This document shows positions 12,196 to 22,857 of a DNA stretch of 64,000 nt, piece after piece; position 1 is the stretch's first letter, and each line of letters starts with the position of its first letter. The position numbers were made by a program, and so were the translations under genes. Under the pieces are notes generated by a model, which was not told where the DNA came from, ran no database searches, and saw only the letters and a program-made list of their open reading frames with translations. Source of the DNA: Pomphorhynchus laevis. Lineage: Eukaryota > Acanthocephala > Palaeacanthocephala > Echinorhynchida > Pomphorhynchidae. Location: positions 93,178 through 157,177 of the forward strand of contig WNNJ02002852.1 of assembly GCA_012934845.2 (NCBI GenBank), given 5' to 3'.

Positions 12196-12954
12196 AAATA
12201 AAGAAATCTGAACCCAGCCTTTTCTGTCTTTGAGCCGTAGAAGAATCTTTTTCCTATTTTTTACATATCTAAAACGTATTTAACGGTTCGATTACTTGTG
12301 AAAATAAGGTAGATGTTTCATTGGAATTTAAAAAAATTTATAATGTTTGACTTCTGTATATTTTAAATCGGTATATGTCAAATAGTTTTCTTAGATTGCT
12401 GCTTAACAAATACCACAATTTGCATTTCATTTATAATTTCGTAGTACCTGCATGTATATCTCTATCGATTTGCTTAGCAGATCGTCGTAAAATGAAAACT
12501 TATTTCTTTACCCTGTCTATTAGCTTTTAAAATCGGTGTACATTTAAAAGAAATAAAATAAAATATAATTTTTGAAATTTTAGAGCAGGATCAATAAAAT
12601 ACTATTTTATTTTTTAGTATTTTATTATTTGATGTTTTGTTTCTGTTTATAATGATACTTACGAAATAAAAAATAAAAAACGTATTTCATTGATTATATT
12701 GCAAAATGCTGGATCAAAATCATTTATTTTTAAAATATTATTTATTTAGAATCACTAAATAAATAATTTACTTATAAATAAGCAGGGAAATATCGTTGAC
12801 TAAACAGAGCAACAAACGTCAGATGCTGCTAGATGGTGTGATACCAGAATTGGCAGAATAAATATAGTAAATAAATCAACTATTTATTTACCAACAATTA
12901 GGTTATATTACCGGGAAAACAAAGTCCACAGGTCAATAATAACATGTCAGTAGA
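12196..12954. other. AT-rich stretch without recognised gene
   Basis: Mostly A/T with no long ORF on either strand and no clear similarity to other repeats in the window. Around 12780-12945 composition is more balanced, but I cannot assign it. Confidence 0.4.
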
Positions 12955-13530
12955 ACAAATTAAATCAGCTAACTGAGTCTACGTATTGTTATATAATTAT
13001 AAAATAAACAAAACATAATAATGCTAAATCAAAATTTAATAATTAAATAATAAAATTAAATAATTGTTTTTAGATTTTCTATAATTTAAATCAAGTTAAA
13101 ATAAAAAATTGAAATTTAAAATAAACGTCATTTTTATGAATTGACTAATAAATAACAGACGTTGTATCAGAATAAGAATTAGAGGTCATCAGGAGGAACT
13201 GCTATGCTATCAGGTTTCGGCCCCTAACTCCTCTACCCAACATAGCAGCGGGGCCAAATACATGCTAATGATGTATTTCCTCTGAAATAACTATCTAGTA
13301 TCTTATTCTAATGCAAAGTATATTATTTATTATCCATCCATAAAAATTTGCCACTTAAGAGTTTAAATTTATTCTTTATATTATTGTGTTGATTTATATA
13401 TTTTACTATTTTCTGTTTGATGTTATTTTTATAGTAACCTAGTTTAAAATATGTATCTATTAAATTATTTAAATAATTTTGAAGAAAGCCAATATCATTA
13501 CATATTGTTGTAATTCTTAAAATTTCATAT
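12955..13530 (-). mobile_element. PLE family A, copy A3 (3' end and thumb)
   Basis: Minus-strand family A fragment. The element's 3' terminus (AATCAGCTAACTGAGTCTAC on the plus strand) is at about 12962. The terminal structured region is at 13180-13270 and the thumb coding region at 13325-13530. It is truncated on its 5' side, where it abuts the 3' region of copy A4. Confidence 0.7.
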
Positions 13531-14384
13531 TATTATAATATTACATATTATTATATTAAGAGTTACATACTAAATATAATTATAAAATTGAAAAAATAAA
13601 ATTTAAAAATTTGAATTATAAATAATTAAGTATAAATAAAATTTTAATATATAAATATATAAGATTTTGTATAACTTATATCAACTTAAAATTAAAAAAT
13701 TGAAATTTAAAATAAAAGTCAATTTTTACGAATTGACTAATAAATAACAGACTTTGTATCCGAATAAGGATTAGAAGTCATTAGTTGGAACTGCTATGCT
13801 ATCAAGTTTCGGCCCCTATCTCCTCTACCCAACATAGTAGCGGGGCTAAGGACGTATTCCCTATGATTAAATTTGATTATCTAGTATTATATTCTAATAC
13901 AAAGTATATTATTTATTATTCATCCATCAAAATTTTCCGTTAATGATTTTAAATTTATTTTTAATATTATTGTGTTGATTTATATATTTTACTATTTTCT
14001 GCTTGATGTTATTTTTATAGTAACCTAGTTTAAAATGTGCATCTATTAAATTATTTAAATGATTTTGAAGAAAGCCAATATCATTACATATTGATGCAAA
14101 TCTTAAAATTTCATCATTTAATATATTATATTTTATATTATATGGTATGCATGATTGCTCATGCAAAAATATGTTTCTTGTAAATTTAAATATGTCATCC
14201 TTAAGATATAAATTAATAGTAGTTTTAGTTAATGTTAATTTAATGTTCATGTCTAAATATACACCTTCTTTATCATAATATTGGTTTTGTTAAGAATAAG
14301 GCTTTCTGGATAAATGTGCTCACTAATTGAATAAAAATTATTAGAATTAAATACACATATATCATCAATGTATCGAAACATATA

Positions 14385-14655
14385 TATAATAGCTAAAGCC
14401 ACCAATAATTTAAGCTAGATATCGGAAATGCATTTTTACAATGTCACAGAGGCAGCCGAAACTGCGTGTGATAGTTCATCTTACTGACGATGGCTGCCGG
14501 CTATCATATGACCGTCTAAGAGTGACGAGAGTTTGCAGGCTGAATAATATGCTCGATTCAAACACCTACCCAAAGATACAGAAATAATTGCTATTCGCAA
14601 TCTCGAGCAATACCGATTCAAACTCTTAAGATTAAACATATTATATATGGGCTAC
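14385..14655 (+). mobile_element. Insertion carrying a permuted hammerhead motif
   Basis: About 270 bp of more GC-rich sequence inserted into PLE A4. No protein is recognised. It carries the structured RNA motif at 14451-14521. Size and content suggest a small non-autonomous, SINE- or retrozyme-like element. I see no convincing pol III box pair and no clear target-site duplication. Confidence 0.45.
14451..14521 (+). ncRNA. Hammerhead-like RNA in permuted strand order
   Basis: Seen in order on the plus strand: GGCAGCC, GAAA (14458-14461), a strand ending GUGUGAUAG (to 14474), UUCA, UCUUA (14479-14483), CUGACGA (14484-14490), a U, GGCUGCC (14492-14498), CUAUCAUAU (14501-14509), GUC (to 14516), UAAGA (14517-14521). 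Stem II is GGCAGCC/GGCUGCC, stem III is GUGUGAUAG/CUAUCAUAU, stem I is UCUUA/UAAGA. All hammerhead core nucleotides are present, but the strand order (GAAA strand, CUGANGA strand, cleavage strand) differs from canonical types I-III and makes all helices cross. The 390-bp array carries the same motif with compensatory changes. Confidence 0.6.
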
Positions 14656-16084
14656 TATTATCTCCCATTGGAACATCTTTTATTTGTCTAAATATAAATG
14701 CTTCTATCTTAAATAATTTTGATTTATTAAAATATTTAAAGATTCTAATAATTCAATTTTATCCACATATCTATATTTACTTGAATCATTATAATTGACT
14801 TCTTTCATCAGTTTTTTATCTGATTCAACCTTTATACCTTTTTTACATTGGTTTGTAATAATTGTTTCAAAACTCAACTCATTACGTTCATATGTTGGAT
14901 TTACATTTAAATCATTAGAATTAACCTCTTTCATTAATATATCATAATAAAGCTTTTTGTATATGAAGACAAAGTTATTATTAGCTTTATCAATAGTTGT
15001 TATTATATAGTTATCCTTTAATTTAGTAAGTTCTTTATACATATCTTTATTAATTTGATCTTTCCTTTTATAATTGTTTGTTATTTTCATTTTATTTTTA
15101 ATTTTATCAAATATATAATCTTTCCAAATTTTTATCTTAGATATATTCGAGCTTTCACTATTAATCAGCTTACTAAAGTAATCATTTAAGTTATTATATA
15201 ACGAACTGTAATATTTTATTTTTGTCGTTGTTGTTATTTAATCTATATTTATACCCTTTTGATAGCAGCTTTCTTAATTCACAATTTTCAATTAATTCTA
15301 GATTATGGGTACACATATGTTCATTTATTTTATCAAAACTAAGACTTTTACAATTGCATTCTGTTTCCATTATGTTTCTAATATTATCGTTACATATTGA
15401 TTTTAATTCTTTATTATAATTACAAATTTTTCGTCCTAATGGTGGTAGGAGTTTATACCTTATTTTAGGAATATATTTACTTAAATCTGACTCTATTATT
15501 TCTTTACTTTTAGAATTATTTAAAAGTCCGGCTATATTTATGTTATCTATACATTTATTAATGAAGTTTATGGTTGATGTATATTTTCTATTGTTATTAT
15601 TAACATTTATTGTACGATTATAGTATTTTGTATTACAATAACTGTCTATTATACAACTTAGAATAGCATAGTCGTTAATTAATTTTTGATTTATTGAACA
15701 TATGATATCTTTAGAAAAACTTCTTATATTTACATAAAGATCTTTCAGGTTATTATCTCCTAAAAGTTGTTTATCTTTAATGTAAGAATACCCTTTTCAT
15801 AGCATTTTTCCTTTATTCATTGTTTTCAATTAATTCTAGATTATGAGAGCATATGTGTTCATTTATTAAATCAAAATTTAGACTTTAACAAAATTGCATT
15901 CTGTTTCATTATGTATCTGATATTATCGTTACATATTGATTTCAATTCTTTAAAAATTAAAAAAAATTTTGTCATAATGGCGGTATCAACTTATACCTTA
16001 TTTTAGGAATATAAGTAATTAAATCTGATCCTACTATTTCTTTACTTTCAGAATTATATAAACAATTCAATATTTTAAATGCGT

Positions 16085-16595
16085 TTATAAATGGGTAATC
16101 ATGACGAAGATCAGATTGATAATATTCTGCAATCCCATGGGCGACCTCCATAAGACAGGCCGCGTTGCCTACTTGCACCGCATAGCTCAATCTCTGTGAG
16201 AGAAATCTCGCTGCTCTCCGGTCGCCTGTAGCGGCAATTAGCTACTTCCCTTCCCATAGGTGCAGCCGGACGTAATCGGTCCGGCTGCGCCTATGGCCTC
16301 GATCGCCAATGGGACAAAAGTGTATTGGAACGCATCGATGCCTTGTATTTGTCAAGCTTTCGATTCTTGGCCATTCTCGCCATTGAGAATGTCCAAGTCT
16401 GTTCAACGCGGTCTGGCGCACAGACCGCGTTGAACAAATTACTAGCCGCAAGTGTATTGGGACAGGTAAAGTCCCATACAAGTAGGCGTCCCCTTTTCCA
16501 AAGGACCAATCAAGCGCCATCCGGTCTTTTCCCGTCATCTCTACACAGTCCAACTGGTTCTAGGCGGGACGGGACAACGGCCGCCATTTAAAAGT
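16085..16595 (-). pseudogene. REL retrotransposon fragment (RPDG...VWDFTC type)
   Basis: GC-rich fragment of a REL-type element nested in a PLE. Read on the minus strand: EPVGLCRDDGKRPDGA, a stop, LVLWKRGRLLVWDFTCPNTL, then further on RFLSQRLSYAVQVGNAACLM. The KRPDG and VWDxTC motifs with their spacing are the hallmark of the C-terminal nuclease-like domain in a widespread invertebrate family; PD...D could be a PD-(D/E)XK type site. Differs from family E and family F. Three hairpin-forming palindromes lie inside it. Confidence 0.6.
16255..16436. repeat. Three consecutive hairpin palindromes
   Basis: Inverted repeats at 16255-16271/16279-16295 (17 bp, one mismatch), 16366-16378/16385-16397 (13 bp, one mismatch) and 16400-16415/16421-16436 (16 bp perfect, arm contains GTTCAACGCGGTCTG). 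They lie within the REL fragment and are much longer than expected by chance in a coding region. Confidence 0.7.
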
Positions 16596-17131
16596 ATACC
16601 TATATTTATGTTATCTATGAATTTATTAAAGAATTTTATGGTCAGTGTATATTTTTATTGTTATTATTAACATTTATTGTCCGATTATAGTATTTTATAT
16701 TACAAGAACTGGCTATTATACAACTTGACCAATCATACTCGTTAATTAATCTTTGATTTATTAAACATATGATATCTTTAGAAAATCTTCTTATATTTAC
16801 ATAATGATCTTTCAGCTTATTATCACTTAAAAGTTGTTTTAATATTTCTAATTGTTCATTTATATACATATCTTTTTTAATATTTTTAACTCTATTTTTC
16901 CTATTCCTTTTATCACCATGACTTCTTGGTTTGCGTTTAAACGGATTATTATAATATAGTTGTTTATTATGTACTATACTACTTCTGCCAATTCTATAAA
17001 ATCTAAAATCTATAAAATCTACAAAATCTAAAATGCGATTAAAAAATCTAAAATCTAAAAAACGATCCAGAGTCAATTTTTTTAATACGCTCTGAATACT
17101 TCGCATTTTTGTGATTCTCATTGTATTGAAA

Positions 17132-17345
17132 AGGATTAAATAAGCTAACTGAGTCTACGTATTTTATATTGCAAATTAAAAATAATGCAAAATAAAAGTT
17201 AAATAGTTAAATAATAAAAAATTAATTAATACTAAATAATTGTTATTTTTGTATAATTTATATCAAGATGAATTATAAAATGAAATTAAAAATAAAAATC
17301 AATTTTTATGAATTGACTAATAGATAACAAACTATGCATCAGAAT
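17132..17345 (-). mobile_element. PLE family A 3' terminal fragment
   Basis: Starts at the family terminus (AAATAAGCTAACTGAGTCTA on the plus strand) and runs to the segment near ATTGACTAATAGATAACAAA. It closely matches the end at 45368-45590, suggesting a subfamily. Truncated before the structured block. Confidence 0.65.
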
Positions 17346-17379
17346 AATGAAGCGACGACTTCATTTGAAATAATATCAA

Positions 17380-18170
17380 TATTTGATAGTCCACCGCCAG
17401 TCCACAACAGGCAATAAGAAATTTAGCAGGTTTATAAAGTTAGCCGTAAACTTAACCTATCGATCTCTTTCAAAGATTTTTGCGCTAACACCGGGCACTC
17501 AAATACGTGGAATAAAGACTTACATCTATCACCACAGAGAAAACACACACACGAAACTCCACGTTTATGGACAGGTATGCGAGTGCGACAAAACTTGTCG
17601 TGATATCCGTGCAAAGTAACCCTCCAAACAATGAGGCGTTTAGAAGCACACGGAGACTACCAATACATTAATTCCACGGTAAGAGTTAGTATCACTTATA
17701 TCCCCTTTATCCTTATAAAGGATTTTTATTACAGCTTGCTTGAATAAATGAGGACACAATTGAAAAAATGTAGCCAATAACTCGATAATAAATAAAAGGA
17801 ATCTTTAATTTATTCAACACACAGTTGGTCAGGAACGCCCCCTTATTATTAGACATAGAAAAGAGAGCAAGTTCCAATTCGAGCAATGAAAATGGAGCAT
17901 TTAGTTGGTCATTGTCATTGCCCAAGCATGGCAATTAATCAGCGCATTATTATTACGACACATTGGGCGGTCTTGTGAATTAACGAGAATATCGTTAAAG
18001 TGCTTAAACCAACGGTTCATCGGGATGCCGGAGGTACTAACATTGTTTTTTTTCGTTGCAGTTTCCAGGGCCATCGTTCTGCTTGTCGCAAGCGTTTGTA
18101 TTTTTCCTTTAATTATTGATTCGCGAAATTTTGATAATATCGTACAATACACAGGCCGTAAGAAAATAAT
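17380..18170 (-). mobile_element. Decayed I-like LINE fragments
   Basis: Minus strand. 17901-18152 translates to a segment with MNRWFKHFNDILV, and 17713-17934 gives LNAPFSLLELELALFSMSNN, the linker and RT start of I/Ingi-like LINEs. 17432-17614 contains FLCGDRCKSLFHVFECP, a C-terminal Cys/His motif found after the RT in such elements. The catalytic RT core is missing between them. Fossil. Confidence 0.5.
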
Positions 18171-18298
18171 TAACGAGAATATCGTTAAAGAATAACTCTT
18201 ATTATTTTTGTGAAATCAAATTAAAAATTAATTTTATAATCAAATTAATAATTAATAATAATTTAATTTTGTATTGGAATATGTCATTGTTTAATCAA

Positions 18299-18958
18299 TC
18301 ATTTATCTTCAAAAATTCGAAGTGGCTTCACACGCAATTCTTTTGTTGGCTCGGCATCACATTTACCTGAAGGCAACACCTTTTTCAGCTGTACAATAAT
18401 TACATAGCGAACATGTCTTACAACTAATATTTCGGAACCATCTTCAAGCGGGATTTGTAAAACATTAAATGTACGGCCAAGTAAAGTTTTTGCAATTCCA
18501 GTAATACCGACCATGTAAAGACGTACATTACGAACAATTTCCGATGCCTTATCAGTTGTTAATCCAAATTGATAAATAGGACTTCCTTTTCGAGAACATG
18601 CTAAAATCCAAAGTACCTTCCTTAAGCGATACAAATTGTAAATAAGTGCTTCGCCATCTCCATCATCATCAGTATTACCAACGTCGTCGGTAATTTCATT
18701 TAGTAATTTATCACCTTCGAAGTAAAATGAAGATATACTTCCAAGATTATCGTCGTGATCTTCTATAAGCGATGTAGATTTTTTCACATCCACATCAGCA
18801 TTTTGTTCTTCTCGAATCAGTCTGGATTTTCGCTGATCGTCATTACCAGTGATTCCATTGTCTGCCAATACTTGCTCATTTGTATTTAAACTTATTAGTT
18901 TACTGTGCCTACTTATGCTTTTGGTACTATCAATTTTTACTAATGCAGGCTTACTCAT
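18299..18958 (-). CDS. Orphan 219-residue ORF
   Basis: Intact ATG-to-stop frame of 219 residues. I do not recognise it. The N-terminal half is polar and acidic, with an Asp-rich run (about residues 91-99, NTDDDGDGEA). The C-terminal half alternates hydrophobic strands and helices (KVLWILACSRKGSPIYQFGL, later EILVVRHVRYVIIVQLKK), suggesting one folded domain. No RT, nuclease, zinc-finger or membrane feature. It sits between LINE and REL fragments. It may be a host exon or intronless gene, or an accessory ORF of an unrecognised element. There is no clear acceptor just upstream of the ATG. Confidence 0.45.
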   Translation of the reverse strand: MSKPALVKIDSTKSISRHSKLISLNTNEQVLADNGITGNDDQRKSRLIREEQNADVDVKKSTSLIEDHDDNLGSISSFYFEGDKLLNEITDDVGNTDDDGDGEALIYNLYRLRKVLWILACSRKGSPIYQFGLTTDKASEIVRNVRLYMVGITGIAKTLLGRTFNVLQIPLEDGSEILVVRHVRYVIIVQLKKVLPSGKCDAEPTKELRVKPLRIFEDK

Positions 18959-19324
18959 ACTTTTAAATTATTGATCAATTCATTCATTAAACATTTAGAT
19001 TCTAAGCTGTTCGAAATATGTTGCTATTGGTAACAAAAATTTAATATTTGGAAATACAAAGTAGAATAGAAATCATGTATTTAAATAATTTTTAGTGTCT
19101 GCTGATGATTGTCGGCTAAAAATCAATTTTAATATCAATTCAGCGAACTCATTTATCCAGGAAGCCTCATTTTTAATTTTTTTATAAGTTATTATTATAT
19201 GTACCATTCTAATGGCACGCATCCCCAGCATTTGAAAATCAAGAGTAAAATATATATTTAAATTATTTCCGCAGTGCTGCTTCCATCTCTTCGTAACGAT
19301 ATTGTCACACATTTTCATCTGGGT
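18959..19324. other. Stretch without recognised gene
   Basis: Contains an 81-residue minus-strand ORF (19073-19318) directly after the family F fragment. It could be the tail of that element or chance; I see no motif. Confidence 0.3.
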
Positions 19325-20440
19325 GCACGGATACAGTATGATTGGGCTCGTGCAAGGGCGATGCTCAAACTTGATCGTATTCCGGCCATTACTTCATAAC
19401 TTCTTTTGTGTTTAAGAGAAATCTTTTTCGCCATTGTCTTCAGAAGTATGGAGGTAGTAGGTGCGATTGCTCCGTTAGTTGCGAATATAACTGGGCAGAA
19501 CGACGCATACTCGATATCAGTGATCCTTTTCTCGTATTTAACCTTATTTCTTTGCTCGTGATATTCGAATGTTGATTACACGGACTTTGCGTGGTAGGAG
19601 GGAGCTTGATTATTGAAAATAGTGACGTCTATAAACGTCCGCTCTAATCTACCAGCAAAAAGACCGCTGCATACTATGTCTGGACATGCTTGTAATAGTC
19701 GTGTCGTTGTAGTTCTCTGAAAGTGTATGTTGTATTCGACTTGCTGTAGTTCAGGCTCGACCGCTACACCACTGCAAATATCGTTGAGCGTAGTTGCGAG
19801 TATATCCCGTATTTCATTATGTCGTATTGTCGGTAACGCACCCTTTCTGCACGACAAAGCATGTGACAGACTCATGACATCACGCATTGACATTTGTCGG
19901 ACATATTGCGGGGTGCCCAATTATACTGCGCAGCCAAAGCATCATGGAATTCTCGTGTGGATAAGTGTAGTCCTAGTTTTGTGATAGGACGTGTGTTCGA
20001 CCATCTAGGAGCACCGAGTGCGGACGCGTATTCGATTGACAAGGCGACCTGATCTGAAACGTGTAAAGTGATTTGTTTTTTCGATGAACGCTTTTCTTTC
20101 ATTTGCATCAGGTATAGCTCTCAAAACATTAGTTTGTGCTAACTGCACTATTTCGGGACCACCAGAATCGTCGTACGCTTGCTACAGCAGTTTCACGCTT
20201 TCAAATTGGGTAAGTGCCTCGATTTGAAGATCTCGAAAGCCCAAACCCCCTAGTTTTGCCGGCAATGCGAATATCGAACGATCAGTAGATGTCGGTTCGT
20301 GTCCCGTAACTTTAGTGGAAAATTCGCTGAAAATGAGGTCAGTCATGGGCACAAACCAGGCCGGGTCACACAGTGTCGTGCGACAGATGTGTGTCCATTT
20401 TGCTTGAACAGCATGTACGAAGGCTACATAGATAGCATTA
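19325..20440 (-). pseudogene. REL-type retrotransposon fragment, family F
   Basis: C-terminal part of a second REL-style element, broken into a few frames. In order: LPAKLGGLGFRDLQ, LGLHLSTREFHDAL with AAQYNW, KCQC, HALSCRKGALPTIRHNEIRD, ATTLNDICSGVAVEPELQQ, CPDIVCSGLFAGRLERTFID followed by VTIFNN, and SFCPVIFATNGAIAP. The combination HALSC, RHNEIRD, EPxLQ and FxDVxxxN is a well-known arrangement in invertebrate RT elements with a Cys/His knuckle followed by a nuclease-like fold. It is clearly related in plan to family E but different in sequence. Confidence 0.65.
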
Positions 20441-20489
20441 GTGTAAGTTTAGCTCTGAGATAGACATCAAATTTGAAATGAGCTCTTTC

Positions 20490-21250
20490 CAAACATCATT
20501 TTTAATAAAACCAATATTAATGATAAAGAATGGATATATCTAGATATTAACAATAAATTAGCATCAATTAAAACTACTTTTAATTTATATCGTAAAGATG
20601 ACGTATTTAAATTTACAAGAAACATATTTTTGCATGAGCATTTATGCATACCATATAATATAAAATATAATACATTAAATAATTGAAATTTTAAGAATTG
20701 CAACAATATGTAATGATATTGGCTTTCTTCAAAATTATTTAAATAATTTAATAGATACATATTTTAAACTAGGTTACTATAAAAATAACATCAAGCAGAA
20801 AATAGTAAAATATATAAATCAACACAATAATATAAAGAGTAAACTTAATATCTTAAGTGACAAATTTTTATGGATGGATAATAAATAATATACTTTGTAT
20901 TAGAATTAAGCATAATTAGAATAATTAAGCCGAAATAATTATTGTGCCATATCACAATAGTCTTGTAATGTTTTGAAATGGTTAATAATCCATTAATGGT
21001 TAATGGTTGACATTGGCATAATGTTGTGGTAAATATCGCAGTTAGATACCAGATGGCATGATCATTCATGCATACCATATAATATAAAATATAATACATT
21101 AAATATTGAAATTTTAAGAATTGAAGTTATTTGTAACGATATTGTATTTCTTCAAAATCATTAAAATAATTTAATAAATACATATTTAAAACTAGGTTAC
21201 TATAAAAAATATCATCAAACAGAACACAGTAAAATAAATAAATAAACAAT
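20490..21250 (+). mobile_element. Two PLE family A 3' coding fragments
   Basis: 20490-20920 encodes the segment from KTNINDKEW through the thumb (RKDD...FKFTRNIFLHEH) to the stop, and 21055-21250 repeats part of the thumb. About 130 bp of unrelated sequence separates them. Both are truncated at both ends and lack the terminal structured region. Confidence 0.6.
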
Positions 21251-21439
21251 ATAAACAATATATATTAATTTATAAATATTATTTCTAATTATTTATTCTT
21301 TAATTATTAAAATTTTAGTCATCATTATTTTAAATTAAAATTCTTCTTAATTTAAATTTTAACTTGAGATTATTTAATAAAAATAATTTTAAATAATTAA
21401 TTTATTAAGGTAAATAAAATTTACCTTAATATATTTCCT

Positions 21440-22807
21440 CAAGAAGCGTATATGCCCATGTCTAAAGGGAGCGGATACATTAGATGTTCTCCGACTGCAA
21501 TCCAAATGCAACAATATCCTACAAACTGCAAGCATTAGACTGACATGCACGCTACGCGACTTCTACGGCAAAATATATAATGGTGGACTCTCTGAGCAAA
21601 GTGACAAAGTTTTGTATGATCGACTTATCCGGCGAAAATGTGTTAAACTTTCGAATCTATCCAAACGATATGTTCATCCTGGTGAACTCTGTTCCATCGA
21701 ACACTATCCGAATCGTCGCTTTTTTTAAAGCCGCTTAAGACAACCTATTAGAAGCGAAAAAACTAAGCTCGATCATGATGAGTTTATTGCCAATCGCACA
21801 GATATAGAACTCTCCGACGACACGAAATATGTGCTTACATACGGTTTAACTTTTGCACGTGGTGAAATAGAATTTGGAAGACTTGATTTTATCAATTCTT
21901 TGAAACGAACAAGTATACAATGTTTCAGTCATATAAAAGAAGATTCAGCGAGGAATACAGCTACGAACGCAATGGTAAATATGGCTCAATAAAACTAAAT
22001 GATAAATACGAAAAAAAACTATCAATAAATCAACAAAAAGCGTTAGCTGAACTGCGAAAAAGAGATGATATTGTTATCAAAGCAGCAAACAAAGGTGGCA
22101 AAATCGTATTGTGGGACCGCAACGAATACATAGCAGAAGCACATCGACATCTTAACTCAAACGTATATGAGGCGACAACAACAGAATCATTGCTTCATGG
22201 ATCTCAACAAATCTCTGCATTTGTGTCCAAATATGTTCAAAAGGGTATGTTCGATACCTCAGTCGGTCGGAAAATGATTTCTGGAATAAACCAGGCTGGG
22301 AAATTCTATATGCTGATAAAAATTTACAAAGACAATATACCATGCCTCGGTCGTCCGATTGTAAGTTGCATTGGCACGCCAACTGAACAACTATCTAGGT
22401 ATATTCATTCACTACTTAAGCCATTACTAAGAGATGTTCCGGCTCATATTGAGAGTACCGACGACTTCTTGAAAATATTTGAACAAATAAAGCAAACAAT
22501 CTAACCTGATGCTATCATCTGCACACTCTACGTGGAGTCTTTGTACACGAATATTCCCACAGACGCAGGCATTGAAGCAGTAAAGGACGCAATACGAAAG
22601 TGGGATATTGGTATGGTGTAAATGGTGAGTGAAGGATTGAAATTGGTCCTACAAAATAACGTGGTACAATTCATGGATCAGCTATATCTACAGGGTTTGG
22701 GCACAACCATGGGGACGCCATTAACACCGAGTTATGATGTCCTTTTCATGAATTCATATGAACAGTGCAAACTAAAAACAGCATCGGTTAAGCCACACAC
22801 CTGGATA

Positions 22808-22808
<1 letters not shown>
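21440..22808 (+). pseudogene. PLE family C reverse transcriptase, cut at YIDD
   Basis: PLE with the ordinary plan. N-terminal part 21460-21900 includes GELCSIEHYPNRRF, similar to family B. The 194-residue frame 21920-22504 carries IVIKAANKGGKIVLWDRNEY and then FYMLIKIYKDNIPCLGRPIV; later frames carry TLYVESLYTNIPTD (motif A) and LGTTMGTPLTPSYD (motif B). The sequence stops at WIRYI, exactly at the start of the YIDD motif, where a (TA)n tract begins. The rest of the RT and the endonuclease are missing. A related copy is at 61.3 kb. Confidence 0.7.

Positions 22809-22854
<46 letters not shown>
22809..22854. repeat. (TA)n microsatellite
   Basis: About 23 TA repeats. The tract begins at the codons for RYI of the PLE RT and ends at the first unit of the 390-bp array, so it marks a breakpoint. 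Confidence 0.95.

Positions 22855-22857
<3 letters not shown>

Larger units (their letters stand above)
13560..15785 (-). mobile_element. PLE family A, copy A4, interrupted
   Basis: Minus-strand copy with a diverged 3' region (13600-13920), thumb and motif C coding (13927-14380), an unrelated insertion (about 14385-14655), then motif B, a shortened fingers region, and the N-terminal half (14704-15785, including the ECNCK...HICTH stretch at about 15290-15370). The insertion splits the element just after the YIDD block. The coding frame is broken several times. Confidence 0.7.
15786..17125 (-). mobile_element. PLE family A, copy A5 (N-terminal half), split
   Basis: Minus-strand family A N-terminal region in two parts, 15786-16084 and 16596-17125, separated by a REL retrotransposon fragment. 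The second part includes a 159-residue frame with KRKPRSHGDKRNRKNRVK and the region that follows it in the element. In element order it lies upstream of the RT fingers. The piece ends near 17125, where the 3' terminus of another family A copy begins. Confidence 0.65.

Noticed and set aside
14385-14655. Insertion as a tRNA-derived SINE
   Set aside because: A GATTCAAAC word resembles a B box, but no matching A box at the right distance and no tRNA-like fold were found.
15222-15419. 65-residue Leu/Ser-rich plus-strand ORF (also seen antisense at 7555-7752)
   Set aside because: It is the antisense of the family A Cys/His block and recurs only because the PLE recurs.
20467-21099. Minus-strand ORFs of 97 and 84 residues
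   Set aside because: Antisense of family A thumb coding sequence.
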